From: Calothrix parasitica NIES-267 | Lineage (GTDB): Bacteria; Cyanobacteriota; Cyanobacteriia; Cyanobacteriales; Nostocaceae | Reading direction: 5' to 3' | DNA: 64,000 nucleotides | Assembly: GCF_002368095.1 (NCBI RefSeq) | Contig: NZ_AP018227.1 | Location: 608,488 to 672,487, forward strand | Shown here: positions 18,344-27,628 of the stretch, piece by piece | Numbering within the stretch: the first letter of the stretch is position 1 | Layout of the letters: every line of letters starts with the position of its first letter | Made by a program: the position numbers and the translations under genes | The notes under the pieces: generated by a model | The model's input: the letters and a program-made list of their open reading frames with translations, nothing else | Databases searched by the model: none | What the model was told of the DNA's origin: nothing

Positions 18344-19273
18344 ATGAAATCCTCCGCTGCTGGAATTGCTTTATTAGCTACCTTGTTTTTATCTCAGGGT
18401 TGTTCTTCTACCACGAAAACTGAAGATAAATCTGAAAATCAACAAGCTCAAGTGGAATCCTTACCGGATAAAACTTCTCAAAGCAAGAAACCACAATCAA
18501 ATTCACAAAATTCTGATAAGCAAAAAGCTCGAGAAAAAAAAGAAGAATTACAAGCAAGCTCTCAACCTCAGAATTCTACAGCTACCCAAGGTAAATTAAC
18601 TATTCCGAAGAAAATTACACCTAACAAACCCGTTCCCGTAAAAGTTCAGGTTCCAGCAACTGTAGCGAAAGCTAATAGTAATGACAAGAAACCAAAGCAA
18701 ATGCATATGGTGGTCGTGAGTGATGACTTAAGATTTTTTGATTTAGTCCAAGCAAGTTATAAAAACAATCAAAACATTGAAGTCAAGCCGAAATTTCCCG
18801 CTCCCGGTGAATATACCGTCTTTAGCGATTACAATCCATCGGGTGAGAAAGAACAGGTTTCTGTTGAAAAAGTTTCTATTCCTGGAGAAATACCCTTACC
18901 TACAGAATTAGAAAGTTTTAGCAAAACAAAGACATTCTCCGATACAAAAATAGATTTGAAATTGTCTAAACCTAATATTAAAGCCGGTAAAAAAGTTACT
19001 TTAAAGTTTGATTTGAAGCAAGCTAAAAGCAATAAACCGATTAAAGATTTGAAACCGTATTTAGGTCAAAAAGCAAATCTAGTAGTCATTAAAAGTTCTT
19101 CATCCTTGGGAGAAAATGACTATATCGATACAGAAACCATCAAAAAATCACCAGATAGTCAGCTACATTTCACAACCAAATTTCCCCAACCCGGAACATA
19201 CAAGCTTTGGTTACAATTCAATCGCGATGGTAAAGTCAAAACCGCCGATTTTTGGGTAACAGTTAACAGTTAA
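18344..19273 (+). CDS. Putative secreted lipoprotein
   Basis: 309 residues from ATG 18344. The N-terminus MKSSAAGIALLATLFLSQGC is a lipoprotein signal with lipobox LSQGC, so the mature protein should be lipid-anchored outside the plasma membrane. A charged, Ser/Gln/Lys-rich linker (about 25-85) leads to two beta-rich domains. I see resemblance in layout to YtkA/FixH-like or CopC-type modules (KQMHMVVVSDDLRFFDLVQA, FPAPGEYTVFSDYNPSGE, then LHFTTKFPQPGTYKLWLQF), which often bind metals or assist oxidase assembly. This is a fold-level guess. An earlier in-frame TTG at 18320 lacks support. Confidence 0.75.
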   Translation: MKSSAAGIALLATLFLSQGCSSTTKTEDKSENQQAQVESLPDKTSQSKKPQSNSQNSDKQKAREKKEELQASSQPQNSTATQGKLTIPKKITPNKPVPVKVQVPATVAKANSNDKKPKQMHMVVVSDDLRFFDLVQASYKNNQNIEVKPKFPAPGEYTVFSDYNPSGEKEQVSVEKVSIPGEIPLPTELESFSKTKTFSDTKIDLKLSKPNIKAGKKVTLKFDLKQAKSNKPIKDLKPYLGQKANLVVIKSSSSLGENDYIDTETIKKSPDSQLHFTTKFPQPGTYKLWLQFNRDGKVKTADFWVTVNS

Positions 19274-19410
19274 CAGTTACCAATTTTGGATTTTAGATTT
19301 TGGATTTTGGATTGGTAATTAGGAATTAAAAATTTAAACTTCTCCTTGTCTCCCTATCCCCTTATCTCCCTATCTCCCCATCTCCCCATCTCCCCATCTC
19401 CCCACCTTTC

Positions 19411-20364
19411 TCACTTCTTCTCTACACCACTTGTTTTCAAAACGTCGCTCATAGAGTCGCAGTGATTTGGTAAATTGAAGGTGCTGGGGTTTACAATTTT
19501 TTCGTAACTAAAATGGCGATATTGCATACAAAATCTATCCCATGCAGCCATTTGAATTTTGAATGTTTTGATTATTACATCTGCTAAGGATGAAGATAGA
19601 GGAATGCGGAAGTAAATCTTTTTATCTAAATAAGAGCAAATTTCTTCTATTGCTTGATTTGCTGTTATCTTTTCCTGTCCTAAAACGTATTTTCTTGGTT
19701 CTTCTTCTTTGGGAGGGTTATTGATAAGATGTTTTACTACTGTTGCAATATCCTTTGCATGAATGAAATGAAAGCTACCGTCTGTTCTCAAAAAGCGGAT
19801 TAAATCAACGTATTTCGTTACTTCGGGAAGACCGGACGTTACTTGAGATGGTGGTTTGTTTTCATCACCACCAATCACTAATGTAGGAAAAACTTTAGTA
19901 ATTTTAGGTGCAATTGCTAGTTTGGAAAATTTTCGCAAGCAGTCGAATTTTGAACGAATATAGTCTGTACCTAGTTCCCCTGCTTCTTTGAGAGGTTGAT
20001 TATTTTTATCTAGAACGCTAGCTGTAGAGAAGTATATTACCTGTTCGCATTTTTCAGCATCTAACAGATTGAGTAATTCGATTGTTTTAGCTACATTAAT
20101 ATCAAAAGTTCCCGTACCACCCCAAGCGGTTGCTGTTAGCACAGCTACATCTATGGTTTGAAGCAATTCCGCTAAATCCCCTATTCTTTGCATATCACCC
20201 TGCAAAACATGGATACCGGGACGTGCTTTGATATCAACCTGTAATTTGTCTGGATTTCTGACCAACAAATAAAGTTCGTGTTCGGTTTCTTGTGTCAATA
20301 ATTCACTAATGTAATGACCTATACAGCCGCTTGCACCAGTGACTAAAATCCGCTTCTGGCTCAT
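19411..20364 (-). CDS. NAD-dependent epimerase/dehydratase family protein
   Basis: 317 residues, extended SDR. The N-terminal cofactor motif ILVTGASGCIGHYISELL is a canonical GxxGxxG. VIYFSTASV is the usual catalytic Ser strand, but the Tyr-x-x-x-Lys position appears as GTDYIRSKFDCLRKF, i.e. a Tyr-x-x-Ser-Lys variant, so catalysis is likely but the substrate is unknown. The C-terminal third (from about 240) carries a variable substrate domain. It is flanked by heptamer repeats on both sides and is probably a single transcription unit. Confidence 0.85.
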   Translation of the reverse strand: MSQKRILVTGASGCIGHYISELLTQETEHELYLLVRNPDKLQVDIKARPGIHVLQGDMQRIGDLAELLQTIDVAVLTATAWGGTGTFDINVAKTIELLNLLDAEKCEQVIYFSTASVLDKNNQPLKEAGELGTDYIRSKFDCLRKFSKLAIAPKITKVFPTLVIGGDENKPPSQVTSGLPEVTKYVDLIRFLRTDGSFHFIHAKDIATVVKHLINNPPKEEEPRKYVLGQEKITANQAIEEICSYLDKKIYFRIPLSSSLADVIIKTFKIQMAAWDRFCMQYRHFSYEKIVNPSTFNLPNHCDSMSDVLKTSGVEKK

Positions 20365-20611
20365 AGAACTCTCTAAGTTTTTGTTGTTAGATGATTGTAA
20401 TTATTTTTAACTTTTATACTCACAACTAACAACTACAGCCAGATACTAAAAGTGTCGGGATGAAACAAGAGATGGGAAGATGGTAAGCCACCCCCGTGCC
20501 GAGGTTCCCTCGGTTGAGGGGAGTGGCGCAACCCGTAGGGGAAGATGCGGAGAGGGGGAGATAGGGAGATGGGGAGAAATTAACTCCTAACTCCTAACTC
20601 CTAACTCCTAA

Positions 20612-21688
20612 CTATTTCACAGCGGTTAACAATTCGCTTTTAGTCATATCTAACTGTTTAGCTGTTTCAAAGAAATGAGCCACATTTTCTTCTGGTGTAG
20701 TAGGTAAAACACCGTGTCCTAAGTTAAGAATATGACCCCAATTTCCGGCTTTACGAACGGTGTCATGAATCCGCTCGGTAATAAATTCTTTGGAACCGAA
20801 AAGTACTCCTGGGTCAAGATTTCCCTGTACTTTCATTTCTTTACCCAATCTGCGACGCGCATCAGCCATATCTACCGTCCAGTCTACGTTGACTATATCG
20901 GCTCCGGATTGGCTCATTCTTTCTAGCAAACCCGCGCTTCCGCTGACTAGAAGAATTAATGGTGTATCTGGGTGAGTTTGCTTTACTTGCTCAAATACTC
21001 TTTTTTGATAGGGTAAAGCGAAAGTTTCGTAATCTTGGGGACTCAATTGACCTGCCCAAGAATCAAACATTTGTATTACTTGAGCGCCACAATCTATTTG
21101 ATAGCGAACGTATGTAGCGATGGAGTCCGATAATTTTGTTAGCAGTTGATGCAAGATGGCTGGTTCAGAGAAAGCCATATTTTTAATTATGGAATAGGTT
21201 TTAGAACCTTTTCCTTCTACTGTATAAGCTGCTAAAGTCCAGGGGGCACCGACAAAACCTAGTACAGTTGATTTGTTACCTACTTCTGACCGAAGGGCTT
21301 GCAAAATAGTTTTGATAAATGGCAAGGACTCTTCTGGTTGCAAGGAATGTAAATTATCAACTTGCTCTTGAGTACGAATAGGATTTTCAATAACGGGGCC
21401 TTTACCTTCAGCAACATCCATTTCAATCCCGATACCCGGTAAAGGAGTAACGATATCAGAAAACAAAATTACACCGTCGGGTTGAAAAGCCTTCCAAGGC
21501 TGTAGGGAAACTTCAATCGCGACTTCGGGTATCTCCGAACGCTGACGAAAGGAAGGGTATTTTTCCCTCAAGTCCCGATAAGCCTTCATATATCGTCCCG
21601 CTTGTCGCATCATCCATACAGGGGGACGGTTTACAATTTCTCCGCGAGCTGCTCGAAGCAAGTGAGGCGTGCTTGAAGTTAAACCCAT
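20612..21688 (-). CDS. hemE: Uroporphyrinogen decarboxylase
   Basis: Removes four acetate carboxyls from uroporphyrinogen III to give coproporphyrinogen III, feeding both haem and chlorophyll synthesis. 358 residues, as expected. Signatures: [20 protein letters not shown] (with the catalytic Arg residues), [16 protein letters not shown] (catalytic Asp), [29 protein letters not shown] and [10 protein letters not shown]. The ATG at 21688 gives the normal N-terminus. The downstream gap 20450-20600 contains a palindrome with GAGGTTCCCTC and GGAGATGG repeats. Confidence 0.97.
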   Translation of the reverse strand: MGLTSSTPHLLRAARGEIVNRPPVWMMRQAGRYMKAYRDLREKYPSFRQRSEIPEVAIEVSLQPWKAFQPDGVILFSDIVTPLPGIGIEMDVAEGKGPVIENPIRTQEQVDNLHSLQPEESLPFIKTILQALRSEVGNKSTVLGFVGAPWTLAAYTVEGKGSKTYSIIKNMAFSEPAILHQLLTKLSDSIATYVRYQIDCGAQVIQMFDSWAGQLSPQDYETFALPYQKRVFEQVKQTHPDTPLILLVSGSAGLLERMSQSGADIVNVDWTVDMADARRRLGKEMKVQGNLDPGVLFGSKEFITERIHDTVRKAGNWGHILNLGHGVLPTTPEENVAHFFETAKQLDMTKSELLTAVK

Positions 21689-22498
21689 ATATTAATTCAT
21701 CCTAAATAACTAATCTATTTAACCAATGATGATTCTCAGATTATCATTCTTTGATTGTCGTTTTTCAGACTTTTTGTTGCAAAATATTAAGTTGTCAAGC
21801 ATATGTTTTACAATTGCGAGAATTTATTTTCAAGGTCAACTTTAAGAAGACTTTAAAAATAGAAGATTCTTCGATTATTTATCGATTATTTTTACCCTGG
21901 TGAGATAATATTTTTGCAGAATCACTTACTCATTAGCTGGTATTGCAGCTATTAACTTAATTAAATAAATGATAACTTATGTAAACTATTATAATTAGTT
22001 TTACATTTTTTTGATAAACATCTTATAAACCATTAATTTATCTAATTTATGATTTCTGTAGAAAATATTAATGTGTTTAAATTATTCACTCGAAGTAATT
22101 TATTTAATTGAGATTTAGCCTACATCTGGCATTAGTATCATAAACCCGGTTTCTTGCTGGTTATATTACGAGATAATCATGTTTTTACGAATAGAAATCG
22201 GGTTTATTTAGGCTTATAGTACTTACACACGGGTAACGTAACTATAGTCATTGCGACGTAAGGAAGCAATCCCAAACACTGTAAAATCCTACCGAATGCA
22301 TAATTCCTGGCTTAATAAGAATCGTTCAAGATATCGGATTTAATGATTCTTTATTAAATTGTTTATTTTTGAAGGAATCTTAAACTTTAATATTTGTTTT
22401 GAATTGCGATTAACTATACTGAATCATTTTTTCAAGCTTTAAATTTGTCTTAATGCTATAAATACTTTGATAAAATTAGCTTTAAAAATAATTAAAAG
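21689..22498. other. Long AT-rich gap with degenerate repeat elements
   Basis: No gene seen in about 810 bases. It contains a copy of an AAACCCGG hairpin (22141-22207) and a decayed piece of the 8288-type element (GTCATTGCGA and GGAAGCAATCCC near 22238-22272). It presumably carries divergent promoters for hemE and the SDR gene. Confidence 0.55.
22141..22207. repeat. AAACCCGGTTTCT hairpin, copy 1
   Basis: Ends AAACCCGGTTTCTTG and GAAATCGGGTTTA form an imperfect inverted pair about 67 bases across. Related copies are at 48936-49003 and 57652-57717. Confidence 0.65.
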
Positions 22499-23209
22499 GT
22501 GCTGCAATTGAACAGTATTTTTAATAATTTGGTTGTAGTTGGTGCTAGTCGAGGAGTAGGTGCTGCTGTCTCGGAGCATTTAGTTTCTCGTACCAATCGA
22601 CTAATTTCAGTTTCCCGTTCTACTTCATCTTTTGGTGAATGGGTGAAAGCGGATATTAGTACGAAGCAGGGAATTGAAATTGTTAGAAATACTGTAGGTG
22701 ATTCCTTACTTGATGCTTTGCTTTATATGGGTGGAACCTGGGAAAGTAAAGCATTCACTAAGAATTATTCTTTTGAAAAATGTTCTGATGAAGATATTGA
22801 GAATGTATTGCTGGTAAATCTTTTAGCTCCAATTCGTTTAATTAAATCTCTTTTACCCGCTCTTCGTAAATCTTCTAATCCAAAGATTATATTTATGGGT
22901 GCTTTATCGGGATTAGATAATTTTCCAGCAAGAGAAGTCGCAAATTCTGCTTCTAAATTTGGTTTAAGGGGTGTGGTTCATGCACTTCGGGAAGAATTAC
23001 GGGAAGATAGAATTGCTGTTACGGTAATTAATCCTGGAAATATCGCTACTCCAGAGGTGTTATCCGATTTAAAGAAAGCTGGACAATCCCCAGAAAATGC
23101 AATTCCCCTTCAAGACCTGTTACAGGTAATTGACTGCGTACTTTCCTTATCTCGTTCTACCTGTATCAAAGAAATTCAAATTCCAGCTATGAATGGTAAA
23201 GGAGCTTGA
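22499..23209 (+). CDS. Short-chain dehydrogenase/reductase
   Basis: 236 residues, classical SDR. Cofactor motif VVVGASRGVGAAVSEHL, NAD-binding LLYMGG (in place of the usual NNAG), catalytic Ser in FMGALSGLDNF, and Tyr replaced in the active-site segment: VANSASKFGLRG has Ser-x-x-x-Lys where Tyr-x-x-x-Lys is normal. Loss of the Tyr suggests altered or lost oxidoreductase activity. The start is uncertain: GTG 22499 lacks a ribosome site, and TTG 22508 has AAAGG upstream. A strong hairpin follows at 23227. Confidence 0.8.
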   Translation: MLQLNSIFNNLVVVGASRGVGAAVSEHLVSRTNRLISVSRSTSSFGEWVKADISTKQGIEIVRNTVGDSLLDALLYMGGTWESKAFTKNYSFEKCSDEDIENVLLVNLLAPIRLIKSLLPALRKSSNPKIIFMGALSGLDNFPAREVANSASKFGLRGVVHALREELREDRIAVTVINPGNIATPEVLSDLKKAGQSPENAIPLQDLLQVIDCVLSLSRSTCIKEIQIPAMNGKGA

Positions 23210-23226
23210 ATTAAACCTCACCCCTT

Positions 23227-23258
23227 CCCCTCTCCTTGTCAAGGAGAGGGGTTTGTTT
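23227..23258 (+). terminator. Likely intrinsic terminator
   Basis: A perfect 11-bp stem, CCCCTCTCCTT / AAGGAGAGGGG, with loop GTC is followed by TTTGTTT, 18 bases after the SDR stop. The stem sequence also occurs as a common intergenic repeat in this window (compare 60190-60260), so it may be an inserted repeat used as terminator. Confidence 0.55.
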
Positions 23259-23463
23259 AATAACTTTATTTTGTCAAAATAAAAAATATGTGTTAACAAA
23301 GTTATAGGTTAATTTAACTAAAATTAATCAAAATAATCCGTTGTTTTTCCAGAAATTAGGGAAAAACGACCATCCTTATTACTAGAGACGCGGCTGCTGA
23401 ACCCATGTCTCGCTTATACCTTCACTACAACAGGTCTTTGAGAAAGACTTGCACGGAGTTTTC

Positions 23464-24966
23464 ATGCAGCCTAATAATTTAAATAAGAAATTAAAGCGTC
23501 TCTTACGTGCTTTGTCGCGTCAAGGTTTGGATGTCACTTACAATAATTCGGTTTATTCTGTTCGATTAAAAAATAACTATAGCGCTACAGTTGCAGAGGT
23601 TTTACTACCAGAAAGTTTTCCTGTGGAAGCGAAAGCGCTCAAACAGTTAGCCAATCTTGCTAGCGTCCGTCATCCAGCAGGTGGTTCGGTTTGTAAATGT
23701 CATGCTACACCAGATTTTCATCCCGGTGATGCTGGGATTGCTATCGGTTCGGTGGTGCAAACTGAGAACATGGTTATTCCTGCTGCTACCGGTTCGGATA
23801 TTAATTGTGGAATGCGTTTACACGTTGCTGATCTAACCGTAGATGCATTTTTAGCAAAGCGCAATCAATTTGTGGAACTGATGAAAGGTGATTATTTCTT
23901 CGGTACTCGCGATGTCACTATGTCCGGTCGAGCGATGCAAGCTTTATTTGAAAATGGAGTTTATGGTTGGCTGGATGCGATGTTGGATTCACCAACGGGA
24001 AGCGTTATTAATTCTGACTTGCAACAATTAGCGGTCGAAACCGACAATATTTTTCTGAATGGTTCGATGGATGGTAGTTATAAATTAGCACCTTCCGAAT
24101 TAGTACCCGATGACGGATTAGTACGTGATGGTGGATTAGCAACTATTGGTGGTGGAAACCATTTTGTAGAAGTTCAGCGTGTAGATAAAGTTGTAAATTC
24201 GGCTTTAGCTTACGCTTGGGGAATCAAAGAAGGACAAATTGCCTTTATGATTCATTCGGGTTCTCGTCATGTCGGTAAATATATCGGTGGAATGTGGAGA
24301 GATAAGGCTAAAAATGCTTGGGAATTTGGAGTTAAATATCCCGAATCAAAAATATTTCCGCTGTCAGTAAATTCTCATCCCGAACTAGTTGCAGGTTATT
24401 TGCAAGCAGAAGCAACTGCTGCAAACTATGGTTTTATCAATCGTTTATTGTTAGCTGAATTGTTGCGTTTGCGGTTGCGAGAAGTTTACGGTGATGTCGA
24501 AGCACCTTTGGTTTACGATTTACCGCACAATATTACCTTACCTGTAACTGATAAAGATTCACAATTTCAATCCAAAATCCAAAATCCAAAATCCAAAATT
24601 TCTAGGTGGATAACTCGTAAAGGTGCTTGTCCAGCTAATAACGGTCAAGCGGTGATTATTCCCGGTTCGATGGGTGCTTCCAGTTATTTATGTGTAGGAA
24701 AAGGTAATCATAAATTTGCTAATTCTGCTTCTCATGGAGCGGGAAGATTGCGGAGTCGGTTTGAACTCAGTCGAGGAGGAGCAAAGGAAACTGAGGAAGA
24801 GTTGGGATTAACAGGAGTTGACTGTATTACTTTACGAGAAGAAAGACGAATTGAAGAAGCACCTGCTGCTTATAAACCAATTGATTCGGTTATTGATGTG
24901 CAGGTTAAAGCGGGGATTGTGGATGTTGTGGCTAGGTTAAGTCCGATTCTTACCTTCAAGGCTTAG
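23464..24966 (+). CDS. rtcB: RtcB-family RNA ligase with in-frame repeat insertion
   Basis: GTP- and metal-dependent ligase joining 2',3'-cyclic phosphate (or 3'-phosphate) to 5'-OH RNA ends. About 500 residues. Metal/GMP-site motifs: PDFHPGDAGIAIGSV, ATGSDINCGMRL (Asp, Cys), GGGNHFVEVQ, IHSGSRHVG, YDLPHN, PGSMGASSYLC and the guanylylated histidine segment ASHGAGRLRSR. ATG 23464 has CGGAG five bases upstream; an earlier TTG (23449) is less likely. Around residues 365-381 an extra segment, DSQFQSKIQNPKSKIS, interrupts the conserved DLPHN...WITRKGACPA stretch. Its DNA is four copies of TCCAAAA, identical to intergenic repeats. Physiological substrate unknown; no archease neighbour. Confidence 0.9.
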   Translation: MQPNNLNKKLKRLLRALSRQGLDVTYNNSVYSVRLKNNYSATVAEVLLPESFPVEAKALKQLANLASVRHPAGGSVCKCHATPDFHPGDAGIAIGSVVQTENMVIPAATGSDINCGMRLHVADLTVDAFLAKRNQFVELMKGDYFFGTRDVTMSGRAMQALFENGVYGWLDAMLDSPTGSVINSDLQQLAVETDNIFLNGSMDGSYKLAPSELVPDDGLVRDGGLATIGGGNHFVEVQRVDKVVNSALAYAWGIKEGQIAFMIHSGSRHVGKYIGGMWRDKAKNAWEFGVKYPESKIFPLSVNSHPELVAGYLQAEATAANYGFINRLLLAELLRLRLREVYGDVEAPLVYDLPHNITLPVTDKDSQFQSKIQNPKSKISRWITRKGACPANNGQAVIIPGSMGASSYLCVGKGNHKFANSASHGAGRLRSRFELSRGGAKETEEELGLTGVDCITLREERRIEEAPAAYKPIDSVIDVQVKAGIVDVVARLSPILTFKA

Positions 24967-25065
24967 AGATTCTTTAATATTATTTCCGTTTTTATTAGAA
25001 TTATTTAAATGGCTGACAGGAATAATTGAACTTTTGCCATGATATGGTCTATAAGATAAAACATC

Positions 25066-25977
25066 ATGGTTGATTATTTTCCAATAATTGAAATTCCGCT
25101 AGAGGCTCCGGGTGAAGACGAACAAATGGGAACTAAAGAGAAATTTTGGTTTAACCATGATACTTTTGATAGATGTCTATATAAAAAAGCTAGACCTAGT
25201 ACAGGTGAAGATTGGTCAGAAAAGATTGCATCTGAGTTATGCGAACTATTGCAATTACCTCATGCTAAATATGAATTAGCGACATTCCAAGGAGATAGAG
25301 GAATTATCTCAAGATATTTTCTACCTGAAGGAGGTAGTCTTACTTTGGGCAATGAAATTCTATCTATAATAATTCCAGATTATCCGACAAATACAAAAAA
25401 TATTTCTCAACACACAATAGATTTAGTCTTCGACACAATCGCAAATAGTTCAATAAATTTACCCTTGGACTGGAATCCACCAAAAGATATAAGTAAAGCA
25501 GTAGAAACTTTTGTTGGCTATTTACTTCTAGATGCTTGGATTGGTAATACTGATAGACACCATGAAAATTGGGGATTTCTCAATTTTCATGACAAAACTT
25601 ATTTAGCCCCAACTTATGACCATGCTTCTTGTCTTGGTAGAGAGTTATTGGATGAAAAACGAGAAGAAAGGTTGGAGACAAAAGATTCAGGTTATTCTGT
25701 AGAAGCATATGCTAAAAAATCCCTTTCAGCTTTGTATGCTAGAGTTGGCGACAAAAAGAGGCTCAAAACATTTGATGCATTCAAACAAGCAGCACAACGC
25801 TATCCAAATGCAGCTTTATTTTGGTTGGATTGTTTAGCAAAAATATCAGATACAAGTACTTTAGAACTATTTGAGCGCATCCCAGAGGAAAGAATATCAG
25901 CAAGCGGTATCAAATTCGCACAAAAAATACTGGAATTTAATCAAAGTAGATTAATAAAACTGCGTGAAAGTTTATAA
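25066..25977 (+). CDS. HipA-like kinase (C-terminal kinase half)
   Basis: 303 residues. Kinase-type motifs: N-terminal WFNHDTFDRCLYKKARPSTGEDW segment with a candidate ATP-binding Lys, the catalytic-loop sequence LLLDAWIGNTDRHHENWGFL (HipA-type D-x-x-x-x-N arrangement), and YLAPTYDHASCLG resembling the metal-binding DFG-equivalent (YDHA). This matches HipA/CtkA-like Ser/Thr kinases, but the HipA N-terminal subdomain 1 is missing. That piece appears to be carried by the next gene. No HipB-like HTH gene is adjacent. ATG 25066; the gene is followed by a 117-base gap with a small hairpin. Target unknown; possibly toxin-like or defence-related. Confidence 0.8.
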   Translation: MVDYFPIIEIPLEAPGEDEQMGTKEKFWFNHDTFDRCLYKKARPSTGEDWSEKIASELCELLQLPHAKYELATFQGDRGIISRYFLPEGGSLTLGNEILSIIIPDYPTNTKNISQHTIDLVFDTIANSSINLPLDWNPPKDISKAVETFVGYLLLDAWIGNTDRHHENWGFLNFHDKTYLAPTYDHASCLGRELLDEKREERLETKDSGYSVEAYAKKSLSALYARVGDKKRLKTFDAFKQAAQRYPNAALFWLDCLAKISDTSTLELFERIPEERISASGIKFAQKILEFNQSRLIKLRESL

Positions 25978-26042
25978 AGTAAGTAAATTATAGTTGTGTT
26001 ACCTAATTACTTGTTGTGTTCCGATCTAGGAGTAAAATATGT

Positions 26043-26065
26043 CGTATGACTGACATACGTTTTTT
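26043..26065 (+). promoter_or_regulatory. Hairpin with T-tract between kinase and HIRAN genes
   Basis: CGTATG (26043-26048) and CATACG (26054-26059) form a 6-bp stem with a five-base loop, followed by TTTTTT. It may be an attenuator, weak terminator or an operator palindrome. A third GTATG lies at about 26073. Just upstream, TAGGAG precedes a four-codon frame (ATG 26039, stop 26051) that overlaps the hairpin. Confidence 0.5.
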
Positions 26066-26094
26066 GATGTAGTATGTCTAAATAGTTTTACTTT

Positions 26095-26859
26095 ATGAAA
26101 ACTCTATTTCTAGCTTGGCAAGACTCGAATACTCGTAAATGGTTTCCCATTGGTCGCTTAACTTATAATGGGGAAGATTACCAATTTTCTTATGTAAAAG
26201 GTGCAATAGAGGCTCAAGCAGAATGTAGTTTCAATGGTTTATATTCTTTTCCTGATTTTAATAAGGTATATAGCTCAAAGATAATTTTTCCATTGTTCTT
26301 TAATCGGATCATGCGTCGTTCTCGTCCCGATTATAAAAATTATATTGAACGGCTAAATATTGATGAGAATGAAGATGAACCAATTAATATTTTAGCTCGT
26401 AGTGGTGGCAGGAAAGCTACAGATACTTTGGAAATGTTCCCTTGTCCGATTTTAGGTGAAAACGGTTTATATGAAATTAAGTTTTTTGCACGTGGGTTAA
26501 GATATTTGCCATCTTCTTCTATTGAAAGAATTCTTAAATTTGAAGTGGATGAATCATTGTATTTATCTCATGAATTACAAAACTATTTCGATTCTAAAGC
26601 ATTAATACTTTGTACAAAAGACCGTCACATTGTAGGTTATTGTCCCCGATATCTAAATAATGATTTTTTTGAACTAATTCAAGAAAATCCAATTGGCATA
26701 AAAGTTAAAGTTGAAAGAGTTAATCTTGCACCAACCCCATTACAGCAGCGTTTATTGTGTAATCTAACAGCCGAATGGAAATCCGGATTTAGCCCATTTA
26801 GTGGAGATGAATATCAGCCGATTATAGATGATGCTGATGTTGATTATCATGTTGCTTAA
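26095..26859 (+). CDS. HipA N-terminal-like + HIRAN domain protein
   Basis: 254 residues. Residues 1-85 (WFPIGRLTYNGEDYQFSYVK onward, ending IIFPLFFNRIM) resemble subdomain 1 of HipA kinases (G-x-L and Y-x-F-x-Y pattern). Residues about 120-230 fit a HIRAN domain: FFARGLRYLP, LYLSHELQNYFDSKALILC, IVGYCPRYLNNDFFEL, i.e. the L-x-x-E-x-x-N-x-x-D-x-x-A and I/V-G-Y-x-P-R motif. HIRAN modules bind DNA ends or stalled forks in helicases and occur as stand-alone bacterial proteins near mobile or defence genes. Lying just downstream of the kinase half, it is probably its partner. Weak start context (ATG 26095). Assignment from motifs only. Confidence 0.7.
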   Translation: MKTLFLAWQDSNTRKWFPIGRLTYNGEDYQFSYVKGAIEAQAECSFNGLYSFPDFNKVYSSKIIFPLFFNRIMRRSRPDYKNYIERLNIDENEDEPINILARSGGRKATDTLEMFPCPILGENGLYEIKFFARGLRYLPSSSIERILKFEVDESLYLSHELQNYFDSKALILCTKDRHIVGYCPRYLNNDFFELIQENPIGIKVKVERVNLAPTPLQQRLLCNLTAEWKSGFSPFSGDEYQPIIDDADVDYHVA

Positions 26860-27108
26860 TACAAAAGTTTGGGCTAAAGCGAATAGCTATGAGTAGATTT
26901 ATATATTGATAAGGTTATATATAAACGAGTCCTAACGAAAAAACCTCACCATCATATATGATAAATATTAATCTTCCATTCACACTTCAGTTTTTTAAGC
27001 TAGCGAGCAAGAAGATAAGTTTAACTTACTACTTTTCACTTGGGAACTTCCAATTAAAAAAATAATCAATCGCTTTGGTGAGCAGGGGGAGAAGGGGGGC
27101 ATTTTAGT

Positions 27109-27330
27109 TCATTTATCGACATGAATATCGCTGATTTGTACAATCCGATAGCCATTAAATGCTGATGCTAAATTTGGTAATTCTAATTCTACATAATTGA
27201 TATCAACCCAATTAGGTTCTATAAAATATGCGTATAAGAAAACGCAAATGCTAAATATAAAAATACTTTTTATTAATCTTCTAAGCTCGACTTTGTCCAA
27301 AATTAACAACTCAGTTTCTTTATCTGACAA
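27109..27330 (-). pseudogene. Truncated metallophosphoesterase (N-terminal remnant)
   Basis: 73 codons beginning with ATG 27330. One transmembrane helix (about 19-37) is followed by IEPNWVDINYVELELPNLAS and RIVQISDIHVDK, the typical start of the YkuE/YaeI-like membrane metallophosphoesterase domain (first metal motif D-x-H). The frame stops right after this first motif, so the remaining metal-binding blocks are missing. It is most likely a 3'-deleted gene. Upstream at 27445-27463 is an inverted near-copy of its codons 12-17 (GATAAAGTCGAGCTAAG). Confidence 0.75.
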
Positions 27331-27628
27331 AAATCTCAGCTTTTAGGCAAAGACTTTTTCTATTCTAAGGATTCTTCATGAAATTCAAAAAGTCAAACTT
27401 CCGTCCCACAAAGGTTTCAGTCTCAGCTATCTCATTACTAAAAAATGGATAAAGTCGAGCTAAGTAGAAATTTAGCTTTAAAAAGCAGTTTATGAGTTTT
27501 CATTCTTCAATTTCCTGTTTTTAACAATCAATTCCTAAGTTTGAATTTGTTTGGAATTGTCAGAGTTTTGAATTTTGTCCACTCATATAGTTACAATATT
27601 AGTTTGGAGCTTCAGGAGTATCCTTATT

